Source: Eutrigla gurnardus
Lineage: Eukaryota > Chordata > Actinopteri > Perciformes > Triglidae
NCBI GenBank assembly: GCA_963514095.1
Contig: OY741282.1
Span: 23,349,327-23,413,326, forward strand
Length of the DNA stretch: 64,000 nucleotides
Reading direction: 5' to 3'
Part shown: piece after piece, positions 13,371 to 22,275 of the stretch
Layout of the letters: each line of letters begins with the position of its first letter
Position numbering within the stretch: the stretch's first letter is position 1
The notes under the pieces: generated by a model
Database searches by the model: none
What the model saw: only the letters and a program-made list of their open reading frames with translations
What the model was told of the DNA's origin: nothing
Position numbers and translations under genes: made by a program

Positions 13371-14480
13371 ATATACTTTTATGACCTGTTTCCCCTCGGC
13401 ACCTTCCTCTGCTACCTGAAGTGGAGACCAATGATTGTACAAAGGAATACAGCTCCGCTCCGTCTTTCCACTACAATACAATGCCTTTAAAATCCCTCAC
13501 GTGTGCAAAAAGGCAATCTTCTATAGCTTTCTCCTTTAAGTCTCATTTTTTGCCTTGTTTAGTCGCTGATTTTTATTCAAAGAAAACGTACATTACATTT
13601 TACTGGGAATAGAAAAGGTTCGGTGTTCACCATTCCCACTGCCAGACACCCTCTCTGGCCTAATTAGCTCCATTCACACATTGGCAGCCGTCCAGTTAAA
13701 GGGGAAGGGTCTTTGTGTAATCACAGCATGGCGATTTCTGGATTTGGATTCTAGGAACATGAGGCTAAGCTATTTATTCATCCATATAATATTTTTCTGT
13801 GTTATACTGTTAATGAATTACACTCGTCTACCCCGCCTCGTACTGGTGTAATTAGCCTTTAATATAAGAAAATGACCTCGGTGTAGTACATTGAACTGAA
13901 ATGATATATGACACATATATCCAACACTCTAGACGGACCGTTTCAGTGCCATGAATCTCACTGGGCTGGGGCTAATTAATGGACCTAATTAAGTATTTTA
14001 TGGTTAAAAGCAGGTCATTGGCTGATCTTCTGAACAACTGTCATGGACAATGATCAGCACTGTGTTACTGTTCTCGTGAGATCAGTTCTTATGCTACTTG
14101 GCGTTATAAAATCATTCAATTATATTAAAAATCTCATAAGAACTTTCTATGAATAAAACATAGGGTCGAAGCTTAAGCCAGAGTCCTTTTCAATAGACTT
14201 TCTGAAGGAGATCATGCACTGCTGGACAATTCCACGGGCTCCTCATCTGGAAGGTCTACTCCCAAAATGATAAATCTACCTAAACCACTAGAAGCTATCT
14301 GTCCAACTGGCATCACACTAACAAAACATCCTCACTCTTCTCATTGGTTTGATTGATGTTCAATCTCAAAGGCCTTATACACCCATGATACACTGAAATG
14401 TTTCATTAATTTTGATTAATCAGCTTTACAGGACTATGAGTGTAAACTAGACAGTAAGTGAACCGTGCTTGACTGAATCT

Positions 14481-14483
<3 letters not shown>

Positions 14484-14571
<88 letters not shown>

Positions 14572-14704
14572 ATGCCCATGTGTTTCTGGTTTCAAGTGAC
14601 TGTTAAAAGGCCCAGTGAAGAGCTCCATCTGGATGAATGACATATGATCCAGTTTTTCCGTGTGTGTGTGTGTGTGTGTGTGTCTGTGTGTGTGTGTGTG
14701 TCTG
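14484..14704. repeat. Compound microsatellite (GT)n(GA)n followed by a second (GT)n
   Basis: GT at 14484-14521 passes directly into GA at 14522-14569. A separate interrupted GT tract occupies 14661-14704. Confidence 0.95.
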
Positions 14705-15461
14705 TGCAGACATGTGAGTAAACAAGACGATTATTGCTCATTCAACCCACAGACATATTGCAAATCGACACTATATATTCAGACATTGCTCTCTCCGTTC
14801 TACAACGTTGAAAATCTCGCCATCCATTTGAGGAGAAGGAGGAAAAACAGAAAACAGGCCATTCATCATGAGACATGGGATATGGGATTGAGACATTTGA
14901 GCTCTGGAGACTGGATACATGATAAACGGGGAAAACTTGTTATAATATCTACCTATTAATACACCTTGGATGTAATATGTTCCTACCTGTTCATCCGTCC
15001 CACGATCCTGAGGGGTTAGAAGATAATTATGCCTTTACTGATGGACAATGTGATTGGGAGTGGGGGGATGGGACGGTGGTTGAAAGGATGGGACGATTGG
15101 CTCAGAGAGAGAAATCCAACCCTTTGGGCATCAGGACATTAATGACTACTGGGGTCACTCAGAACCAAATACTACTCTAATATCACATATTCTACCTGGA
15201 CATGAATACACTAATCAGACCGCGGTCTCATCATCAGTTGATGAGCCCTTCAGTCTGAACTCTTAATGGAGTTGACCCAGAAATGAAGAAATCTCTGCAG
15301 AATATCTTTAACTGCAAGATGAACACAAAGTTTTCTTCAGTCGAGTGTTTGGTTTCCGATTTGTAGTTCTCATGTAACTCGTTACATGCAGAGTGTCTTT
15401 TCAAAATAAAGTGTCTTCAAAGGAAGCAACAAAACCACTTGGTTAGGATTTGGAAGAGAGC

Positions 15462-15466
15462 GTGGT
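15462..15466. repeat. Target-site duplication, left copy (GTGGT)
   Basis: GTGGT directly before the 5' LTR is repeated exactly at 22271-22275 after the 3' LTR. A 5-bp duplication is typical of gypsy-type integrases. Confidence 0.9.
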
Positions 15467-16242
15467 TGTTACGGGTGGTGGGGTTCTGCTTTGTTGTGTG
15501 TTTACTTGTTCTGATCCTGTGGCTCATCTGTGTTTTTCCCACTCTGTTAGTAGGTCCACACTGAGGGCCTGCAGTGATTTCCTGCATTGCTTGCAGCTGA
15601 GGCCAGGAAATCAGCCAGGGCAATCAAGCCATCCACCAATCAGCTCACACCCACACCCTATATATATATGTTTGTTAGTTTGGTTTCACAGGGGGGGGGG
15701 GGGGGGGGAGAAGGTGGAAGGTCTCAGACTGGTGCAGGTTGCTGTTTCAGTCTGTGCTTTCTTGGCTAGTACTTTGTTGTTTAGGCACATTTTTGTTTTG
15801 ATCGTTTACCAACGTGTTTGTTAACTTTTGTCTGTTTTGCAGATCTATCCGGCGCAGGGTTGGAGAGGTTAGGGAACTTAGGTAGACACCTGCAGGTATA
15901 CATTTGTGTCCCTCACCACACGTAGGTTACCTCTTGTATTAGTACACCAGTTAGAGCAGCGACACTACTCCATGTATTTTGAGGCATTAAGGTGCCTGCA
16001 AAGGGGATTAGTTTAGGGGGTTAGTCCTGGGGATGTTTTTGATTATAGCTAGTTGTTTTGGGGCGTTTCTTTAGTGATCGCTGCATAGCTCAGGGGGTTT
16101 GTGTTGTCTCCGCCCTGTGTCCGTTGTGTGGTTAATTAAACTGATTCATTGCAGTCTTTTGGTGACATTGGTTTCTTTTCATCCATACATTCACTGTCCT
16201 ATGTTACACCGGGGTCCTCCGACCATCGGAGGACGTGTAACA
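15467..16242 (+). repeat. 5' LTR, 776 bp
   Basis: It starts TGTTACGGGT and ends GTGTAACA. By eye it matches the 3' LTR throughout except for a G run of 18 (15691-15708) where the 3' copy has 13, which accounts for the whole 5-bp length difference. Likely promoter parts are a CCAAT box at 15636-15640 and a TATA-like run at about 15659-15669. An ATTAAA at 16135-16140 could be the polyadenylation signal. A pyrimidine-rich TTTTGTCTGTTTTGCAG ending at 15841 resembles a splice acceptor. Its last 41 bp form a palindrome. Confidence 0.95.
16202..16242. repeat. LTR-terminal palindrome (hairpin) at the U5 edge
   Basis: TGTTACAC (16202-16209) pairs with GTGTAACA (16235-16242), and GTCCTCCGA (16214-16222) pairs with TCGGAGGAC (16226-16234), with a 3-nt loop and a 4-nt bulge CGGG. 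The outer arm repeats the start of the LTR itself (TGTTAC). The same structure ends the 3' LTR at 22230-22270. It abuts the integrase end-recognition site and the primer site. Confidence 0.9.
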
Positions 16243-16246
16243 TATT

Positions 16247-16264
16247 TGGGGGCTCGTCCGGGAT
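16247..16264 (+). other. Primer binding site, tRNA-Pro
   Basis: TGGGGGCTCGTCCGGGAT is the 18-nt complement of the 3' end of vertebrate tRNA-Pro, including the CCA end, and primes minus-strand DNA synthesis. It is separated from the LTR end by four bases (TATT). Confidence 0.95.
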
Positions 16265-16525
16265 CCTTGTGGTCCCACTGGATGGTGAAAGTGTGGATGT
16301 TGGGTTCAGTGGCACAGGCTGGTAATAGGTTTAGTTTTTGTAGTTTAGTGTTTTTTTTTTTTTTTTGGCTACTGTTTTGGTGCAGTGGAGTAGGAGTGGA
16401 GTAGAACTCCATTCATTTGGTAAGTATACAGGGCCATGCTCTACAATTTTTGCTAGGTGATATTGCTTAAAACTTTGTAATTACAAAGGTTTCACTGGCT
16501 GTTTGGTAGTTTGCCGGGCACCAAG

Positions 16526-17689
16526 ATGGCTACTGGTTTCAATGTTGAGGATTTTCTGGCCACACCCACTTTAGAAGAGCTGGACAAGTGTAGGAAGGTA
16601 GATTTATGTGAGATCGGTGCTCACTTTGGAGTTGAGTTGTCTAGGGCTAAAACTGTGGCTCAGTTAAAGGAGGCAGTACTAGTTCTGTTGAAGGACAAGG
16701 GTGTGCCTATTGAGGGGGCAGTTGTAAAAGCAATACTTACTGGGTCCCCTGATCCTTCTGAAGTGAAATTTGAGGCGGCACCAGGGGCAGAGCAGGTGGT
16801 AAAATCTCTTTCTACTCCAGGTAGCTTGCGAGCTTCCTCTGTATCCAGTGTCTCAGTAAGTACCAAACTGAAGGTTCGTTTGGCCCGCTTAAAATTGGAG
16901 GCAGAGGAGAGGGAGAAGGAGAGAGCGGCTGACTACAGGCACAGGGAGGCTATGCGCAAACTTGAGTTGGATGCTGAGATGCAACATGCCGTGGAGATGA
17001 AAAAGCTTGAGGTTGAGTTGGAAAAAAAGAGACTTGATTGTCAATTTTTCCAAAAGTCTCCCATTACTCCGCAGCCTGACGCTCTTACTTATCCAAATAA
17101 GCCTTTTGATGCTAGTCGGCACATAGCATTAGTTCCCCAATTCCGTGAACATGAGATAGATGCATATTTTGAGTCTTTTGAAAGAGTTGCTACCGCTTTT
17201 AAGTGGCCTAAAGATGCTTGGGCACCTTTGCTACAGAGCAAACTGACAGGAAAGGCCCGTGAGGTGATGAATAAATTGCCTCTCACTAATAGCCTGGATT
17301 ATGAGGTGTTAAAAGCGGCTGTGCTTCGAACATATAGTTTGGTGCCTGAGGCGTATAGACAGCGTTTTCGTGCTTACAGAAAATTCCATGACAAAACCTT
17401 TATTGAATTTGCTAGTGAGAAAGAGACACTGTTCTACCGGTGGCTAAAGGCTACTGAGGTATCTGACTTTGAGTCCGTTTGTGAATTGGTTTTGATGGAG
17501 GAGTTTAAAAACAATTTGTCCGAGCGTGTAGTGACGTATCTGAATGAGCAAAAACCTGTCAAGCTAGCAGATGCTGCTGTTTTAGTTGACGAGTTTGTAC
17601 TTACTCACAAGCAGCATTTCAGTTCATCTGGCCCATATAAACAGGAGAAGACTGAGCGCTTGGACAAAAAACAAAGCTATAGTGGCTAA
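16526..17689 (+). CDS. gag: Gag polyprotein, 387 aa, SCAN-like capsid
   Basis: Structural protein of the retrotransposon particle. I place the start at ATG 16526, which has A at -3 and G at +4; an in-frame TTG lies 15 nt upstream. The N-terminus (about residues 10-60) resembles a SAP-type helix-extension-helix (TLEELDKCRKVDL). Residues about 115-175 are Lys/Glu-rich and should form a coiled coil. The second half is the capsid. Its C-terminal part (17345-17602, with YRQRFRAYRK, FYRWLKA and LVLMEEFKNNL) follows the layout of the SCAN domain of vertebrate zinc-finger proteins, a domain reported to derive from Gmr1-type capsids. The frame stops at TAA 17687-17689, before any zinc knuckle, which lies in the next frame. 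No internal break is seen. Confidence 0.9.
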   Translation: MATGFNVEDFLATPTLEELDKCRKVDLCEIGAHFGVELSRAKTVAQLKEAVLVLLKDKGVPIEGAVVKAILTGSPDPSEVKFEAAPGAEQVVKSLSTPGSLRASSVSSVSVSTKLKVRLARLKLEAEEREKERAADYRHREAMRKLELDAEMQHAVEMKKLEVELEKKRLDCQFFQKSPITPQPDALTYPNKPFDASRHIALVPQFREHEIDAYFESFERVATAFKWPKDAWAPLLQSKLTGKAREVMNKLPLTNSLDYEVLKAAVLRTYSLVPEAYRQRFRAYRKFHDKTFIEFASEKETLFYRWLKATEVSDFESVCELVLMEEFKNNLSERVVTYLNEQKPVKLADAAVLVDEFVLTHKQHFSSSGPYKQEKTERLDKKQSYSG

Positions 17690-20600
17690 TTCCAACTTCA
17701 CGCCTAAATACCAACCTCAATCAGGTCCACGTTCAGAACTCCGTGAGTGTCATTATTGTCACCAAGTTGGTCATCTCATAGCCAACTGTTCTTTGCGTAA
17801 ACGCAGGGAAGCAACCAAAGCAGGGGCTCCTTCGCCAACCGGATTATGTCCATTAGTTGTCACATCAGGTGTAAGGGAAAGCCCTGATCCAACCTATGCA
17901 CCATTGATGTTGGATGGCTATGTTTCCCTGGGCTCAGACAGAAAATGTCCAGTGCGCATACTGCGTGACACAGGGGCAGCAAAATCATTTATTTTGTCAG
18001 ATGTTTTGCCTTTCTCTGAAGAGTCTTCATGTCACTCTAGCGTACTAGTCCAGGGGATAGGTATGAGTTATATTTCTGTACCTCTGCACCGTCTGAACCT
18101 GACTTGTGATTTAGTGAGTGGTGATTTCTCAGTTGGTGTTCGTCCTTCGTTGCCCATGCGAGGGGTTACATTTGTGTTAGGCAACGACATAGCCGGTGGA
18201 AAGGTTACACCTGTTCTAGAGGTGTTAGATCAACCTGACTTGTCACAGCTGGATGTTCTTGGGCGATCCTACCCTGATGTGTTTCCGGTATGCGCCGTTA
18301 CACGCGCACAGGCCCGTAAGCTGGGTGATGCAGTTGATTTATCAGACACTGTGTTTGCTGAAGGTCTAAGCGATCAGGCATTTTCACCCTCTCTCCCCAG
18401 TCATGATTCTGAAAATAGTAAAGAGGCTAAACCTAGGTTAAACCCAGAGAGTGTGTTTGATGTTAAACATTTGCCTATGACTCGTGACAGCCTCGTAGGG
18501 GCACAGAAAGCTGATCTTAGTTTGTCTAAGTTTTTCAATAACATTAAAAACACTGACTCAACTAACAACAAAGACACCATGTATTTTATTGAAAATGGTT
18601 TGCTGTTGAGGAGGTGGAGAGATCGCCGTGATGGTGATAGTGATTCTAGTGCTGTGGTTCAGGTAGTTATTCCATCAAAACACAGACAGTCAGTTTTATC
18701 CCTGGCTCATGATAATGTGTGGGCGGGTCATTTGGGAGTGGCAAAGACATATGATCGAGTGCTCCGACATTTTTTCTGGCCAGGTCTGAAAAAGGATGTG
18801 ACTCATTTTTGTCGAACTTGTCCCATATGTCAGGTGGTTGGAAAACCAAACCAGGTTATCCAACCTGCTCCACTTCGCCCGATTCCAGCAGTAGGTGAGG
18901 CTTTTGAGCATGTCCTAGTTGATTGTGTAGGTCCCCTCCCTAAAACAAAAAGTGGGAATCAGTACTTGTTGACTATGATGTGTATAGCTACTAGGTACCC
19001 AGAAGCAATTCCTCTTAGAAAGGTAACATCGCAGTCTGTAGTGAAGGCCCTGATCAAGTTTTTCTCTACATTCGGGCTGCCAAAGATAGTACAAACTGAT
19101 CAAGGTACTAACTTTCTATCTGGCATCTTTGAGCAGGTTTTAAAATCTCTAGCTATCACTCATCGTGTCTCCAGTGCTTACCACCCTGAGTCGCAGGGCG
19201 CTTTGGAAAGATGGCATGGTACCCTCAAGTCCGTGCTGCGTAAGTACTGCCTGGAGCACGGAAAAGACTGGGACGAGGGTGTCCCGTTGGCTCTTTTTGC
19301 AGTCCGCGAAGCAGTGCAGGAATCACTAGGTTTCAGCCCAGCCGAACTAGTGTTTGGCCATACTGTGAGGGGGCCTCTGAAAGTGCTCAAGGATTCAATC
19401 ATTGGTGATGGTCTGTCAAAAAAAGTAAACATCCTCAGTTATGTGAGTCGTTTCCGTGAGCGGCTACATGGAGCATGTAGCCTAGCCAAAGAGAGTTTGT
19501 CTGGAGTTCAGAGCAACATGAAGAGGCGGTACGACAAGAAAGCAATTTCCCGTGCTCTAGTACCAGGTGACCAAGTATTGGTTTTGTTACCTATCCAGGG
19601 TTCATCCATGTCAGCTCGGTTTTTAGGTCCTTATGCTGTGGAGAGGAAGTTAAGTGAAACCGATTATGTTATTAAAACTCCAGAGCGTAAGAGAAAAACA
19701 CGTGTGTGTCATCTCAACATGTTGAAGTTGTACCATGTTAGAGACAGTTCCGGTTCCGTGAGTGTGCCTCCAGTGGCTACTGTTGGTGCTGCTGTGCCTA
19801 GCTCTCAAATCCAGGATAGTGATGAGGATGGTTTAGATACCCGTAGACTCCAGCAACAAACTCCTCGGTTATCCAACTCAGAGATGTTGAAGGACCTTTT
19901 GAGTTTGATGCCACATTTGAGTGCCAGCCAGCGACATGATTTAGTGTCTTTGATTTTGGATTTTAAGTGTCTGTTCGGAGACAGTCCGTCTCGCACCAAT
20001 GTTCTGGAACATGACATAGATGTTGGTGATGCTCGTCCAATAAAACAACATCCCTACAGAGTGAATGCTGTCAAGAGGGCAGCTATGAGACAGGAGACTC
20101 AGTATTTACTGGAGCATGGTCTAGCAAAACCTAGCTCTAGTCCGTGGAGTAGTCCCTGTCTACTTGTTCCAAAACCAGACTCGACATTCCGTTTTTGCAC
20201 TGATTACCGTAAGGTAAATAATATCACTGTATCTGACTCGTTTCCACTACCGCGAATAGACGACTGTGTTGACACGATTGGTTCCGCTTGCTTTGTCACA
20301 AAATTAGATCTGCTCAAGGGTTATTGGCAGGTCCCTCTCACAGCTCGTGCTTCTGACATTTCAGCGTTTGTGACACCAGATACCTTTTTGCAATACACTG
20401 TAATGGCGTTTGGCCTGAAAAATGCTCCTGCCTGTTTCCAGAAGTTGGTTAACACTGTACTTGGCGACATTCCAAATTGCACTGCATATCTGGATGATGT
20501 GGTTGTTCACTCTACTGAGTGGGAGGAACATGTGTGCTCTCTCCAAGCAGTTTTCCAACGTTTGGCTGATGCCTCCCTAACAGTCAACCTGGCAAAATGC

Positions 20601-21299
20601 GAGTTTGGGAAGGCGACGGTCACCTACTTGGGCAAGCAAGTGGGTGGTGGCAAAGTGCGCCCCCTTGCTACAAAGTTGGCTGCCATCAGTTCATTTCCGG
20701 TCCCCTCCACTAGGAGAGAGTTGCGACGGTTTTTAGGAATGGCCGGCTACTACAGGGGTTTCTGTAGAAATCTCTCCTCTGTTGCTGCTCCTTTAACCGA
20801 CCTTGTTAGTCCAAAACTTCCTTTTCAGTGGACGGCTTCATGTCAGGTGGCCTTTGAGAGCTGCAAGGCTCTTTTGTGCAGTGCCCCAGTTCTTAGTGCA
20901 CCTGATTTTAGCCGCCCCTTTGCACTGGAAGTAGATGCTAGCTGCATTGGTGCTGGTGCAGTTCTGATTCAGTCGGACGACCATGGGTTAGATCATCCTG
21001 TTGGGTTTTACTCTAAGAAGTTCAGCAAGTGCCAGATGCGTTATTCCACAGTAGAACAGGAGACCCTGGCTCTACTGTTAGCTTTGCAGTTCTTCGATGT
21101 GTATGTGGGATCCAGTCCTGTGCCAGTTGTGGTCTACACGGACCACAACCCTCTAGTCTTTATACATCGCATGTATAATCACAACAGGAGGTTAATGAGA
21201 TGGTCATTGTTCCTGCAGAACTACCGCCTTGTCATCCGCCACAAAAAGGGCAAAGACAATGTGGTTGCAGATGCACTGTCCCGGTGTGGACAGGTTTAG
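17586..21299 (+). CDS. pol: Pol polyprotein: zinc knuckle, protease, integrase, RT, RNase H
   Basis: Open frame in the +1 register relative to gag, overlapping it by 104 nt. It has no ATG of its own near the start, so it is presumably made as a Gag-Pol fusion. In order: a CCHC zinc knuckle CHYCHQVGHLIANC at 17748-17789; an aspartic protease with DTGA at 17967-17978; the integrase HHCC finger (18708-18830); the integrase core with D at 18921, D at 19098 and E at 19206 (35 residues between the last two); a GPY/F module near 19626; RT from about 20010 with active site YLDD at 20487-20498; and RNase H from about 20930 with DAS, YTDHNPL and VVADALSR. All catalytic residues expected are present and there is no internal stop. 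The integrase-before-RT order identifies the Gmr1 group. The upstream edge is the last in-frame stop, not a proven start. Confidence 0.93.
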   Translation: MTSLYLLTSSISVHLAHINRRRLSAWTKNKAIVANSNFTPKYQPQSGPRSELRECHYCHQVGHLIANCSLRKRREATKAGAPSPTGLCPLVVTSGVRESPDPTYAPLMLDGYVSLGSDRKCPVRILRDTGAAKSFILSDVLPFSEESSCHSSVLVQGIGMSYISVPLHRLNLTCDLVSGDFSVGVRPSLPMRGVTFVLGNDIAGGKVTPVLEVLDQPDLSQLDVLGRSYPDVFPVCAVTRAQARKLGDAVDLSDTVFAEGLSDQAFSPSLPSHDSENSKEAKPRLNPESVFDVKHLPMTRDSLVGAQKADLSLSKFFNNIKNTDSTNNKDTMYFIENGLLLRRWRDRRDGDSDSSAVVQVVIPSKHRQSVLSLAHDNVWAGHLGVAKTYDRVLRHFFWPGLKKDVTHFCRTCPICQVVGKPNQVIQPAPLRPIPAVGEAFEHVLVDCVGPLPKTKSGNQYLLTMMCIATRYPEAIPLRKVTSQSVVKALIKFFSTFGLPKIVQTDQGTNFLSGIFEQVLKSLAITHRVSSAYHPESQGALERWHGTLKSVLRKYCLEHGKDWDEGVPLALFAVREAVQESLGFSPAELVFGHTVRGPLKVLKDSIIGDGLSKKVNILSYVSRFRERLHGACSLAKESLSGVQSNMKRRYDKKAISRALVPGDQVLVLLPIQGSSMSARFLGPYAVERKLSETDYVIKTPERKRKTRVCHLNMLKLYHVRDSSGSVSVPPVATVGAAVPSSQIQDSDEDGLDTRRLQQQTPRLSNSEMLKDLLSLMPHLSASQRHDLVSLILDFKCLFGDSPSRTNVLEHDIDVGDARPIKQHPYRVNAVKRAAMRQETQYLLEHGLAKPSSSPWSSPCLLVPKPDSTFRFCTDYRKVNNITVSDSFPLPRIDDCVDTIGSACFVTKLDLLKGYWQVPLTARASDISAFVTPDTFLQYTVMAFGLKNAPACFQKLVNTVLGDIPNCTAYLDDVVVHSTEWEEHVCSLQAVFQRLADASLTVNLAKCEFGKATVTYLGKQVGGGKVRPLATKLAAISSFPVPSTRRELRRFLGMAGYYRGFCRNLSSVAAPLTDLVSPKLPFQWTASCQVAFESCKALLCSAPVLSAPDFSRPFALEVDASCIGAGAVLIQSDDHGLDHPVGFYSKKFSKCQMRYSTVEQETLALLLALQFFDVYVGSSPVPVVVYTDHNPLVFIHRMYNHNRRLMRWSLFLQNYRLVIRHKKGKDNVVADALSRCGQV

Positions 21300-21487
21300 C
21301 TTATAGTTCATTTAGCGAAGCATTAAGTTTTTTATTTATACATCATGTATGTATTTGATCATACGGTTGAAAAAGTTGCTTGATTATGTTACTTAACATA
21401 TTCCCTCAGTTATTGTGTGATCCTTGACTTGAGTAAACAGGCTATTCCGGATATGCTCCAGTTTGTATCAACCGGGGGTTGCTATTT
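21300..21487. other. Short non-coding spacer between pol and polypurine tract
   Basis: About 190 bp with no substantial frame. It is too short for an envelope gene, so the element is a retrotransposon without env. Confidence 0.85.
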
Positions 21488-21499
21488 GAGGGGGGGGAG
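21488..21499 (+). other. Polypurine tract
   Basis: GAGGGGGGGGAG sits directly before the first base of the 3' LTR, where the RNase H-resistant primer for plus-strand DNA synthesis is expected. Confidence 0.9.
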
Positions 21500-22270
21500 T
21501 GTTACGGGTGGTGGGGTTCTGCTTTGTTGTGTGTTTACTTGTTCTGATCCTGTGGCTCATCTGTGTTTTTCCCACTCTGTTAGTAGGTCCACACTGAGGG
21601 CCTGCAGTGATTTCCTGCATTGCTTGCAGCTGAGGCCAGGAAATCAGCCAGGGCAATCAAGCCATCCACCAATCAGCTCACACCCACACCCTATATATAT
21701 ATGTTTGTTAGTTTGGTTTCACAGGGGGGGGGGGGGAGAAGGTGGAAGGTCTCAGACTGGTGCAGGTTGCTGTTTCAGTCTGTGCTTTCTTGGCTAGTAC
21801 TTTGTTGTTTAGGCACATTTTTGTTTTGATCGTTTACCAACGTGTTTGTTAACTTTTGTCTGTTTTGCAGATCTATCCGGCGCAGGGTTGGAGAGGTTAG
21901 GGAACTTAGGTAGACACCTGCAGGTATACATTTGTGTCCCTCACCACACGTAGGTTACCTCTTGTATTAGTACACCAGTTAGAGCAGCGACACTACTCCA
22001 TGTATTTTGAGGCATTAAGGTGCCTGCAAAGGGGATTAGTTTAGGGGGTTAGTCCTGGGGATGTTTTTGATTATAGCTAGTTGTTTTGGGGCGTTTCTTT
22101 AGTGATCGCTGCATAGCTCAGGGGGTTTGTGTTGTCTCCGCCCTGTGTCCGTTGTGTGGTTAATTAAACTGATTCATTGCAGTCTTTTGGTGACATTGGT
22201 TTCTTTTCATCCATACATTCACTGTCCTATGTTACACCGGGGTCCTCCGACCATCGGAGGACGTGTAACA
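21500..22270 (+). repeat. 3' LTR, 771 bp
   Basis: Same sequence as the 5' LTR by eye apart from a G run of 13 (21724-21736) instead of 18. It ends in the same 41-bp palindrome (22230-22270) and is followed directly by the GTGGT target duplication. Confidence 0.95.
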
Positions 22271-22275
22271 GTGGT
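22271..22275. repeat. Target-site duplication, right copy (GTGGT)
   Basis: Exact copy of 15462-15466, directly after the terminal CA of the 3' LTR. Confidence 0.9.

Larger units (their letters stand above)
9780..15461. other. Gene-free intergenic stretch with possible regulatory sites
   Basis: No supported exon. It contains a CTCF-like site (13356-13370), a cluster of TAATTA homeodomain-type motifs near 13800-13995, and two microsatellites, each noted separately. The rest is AT-rich DNA in which I see nothing specific. Confidence 0.55.
15467..22270 (+). mobile_element. Full-length Gmr1-like Ty3/gypsy LTR retrotransposon, 6804 bp
   Basis: Two LTRs (15467-16242, 21500-22270) begin TGTTAC and end GTAACA. 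They enclose a tRNA-Pro primer site, gag, pol and a polypurine tract. The host duplication GTGGT lies at 15462-15466 and 22271-22275. The pol order is protease, integrase, RT, RNase H, the order seen in Ty1/copia and in the Gmr1 group of deuterostome gypsy elements, whereas ordinary gypsy elements put integrase last. RT and integrase motifs (YLDD-type active site, HHCC, D,D35E, GPY/F) are gypsy-type. No env is present: only about 200 bp separate pol from the 3' LTR. LTR identity and intact frames point to a very recent insertion. Whether it still moves is unknown. Confidence 0.95.

Noticed and set aside
15450..15824. Frame of 124 codons in the LTR, repeated at 21417-21797
   Set aside because: It lies within the LTR, crosses the unstable G run in different registers in the two copies, and shows no domain.
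17660..17675. Classical -1 frameshift heptamer A AAA AAC at the gag-pol overlap
   Set aside because: The heptamer is in the pol register; a -1 slip from gag would not reach the pol frame.
21300..21499. Possible envelope gene after pol
   Set aside because: Only about 190 bp before the polypurine tract, with no substantial frame.
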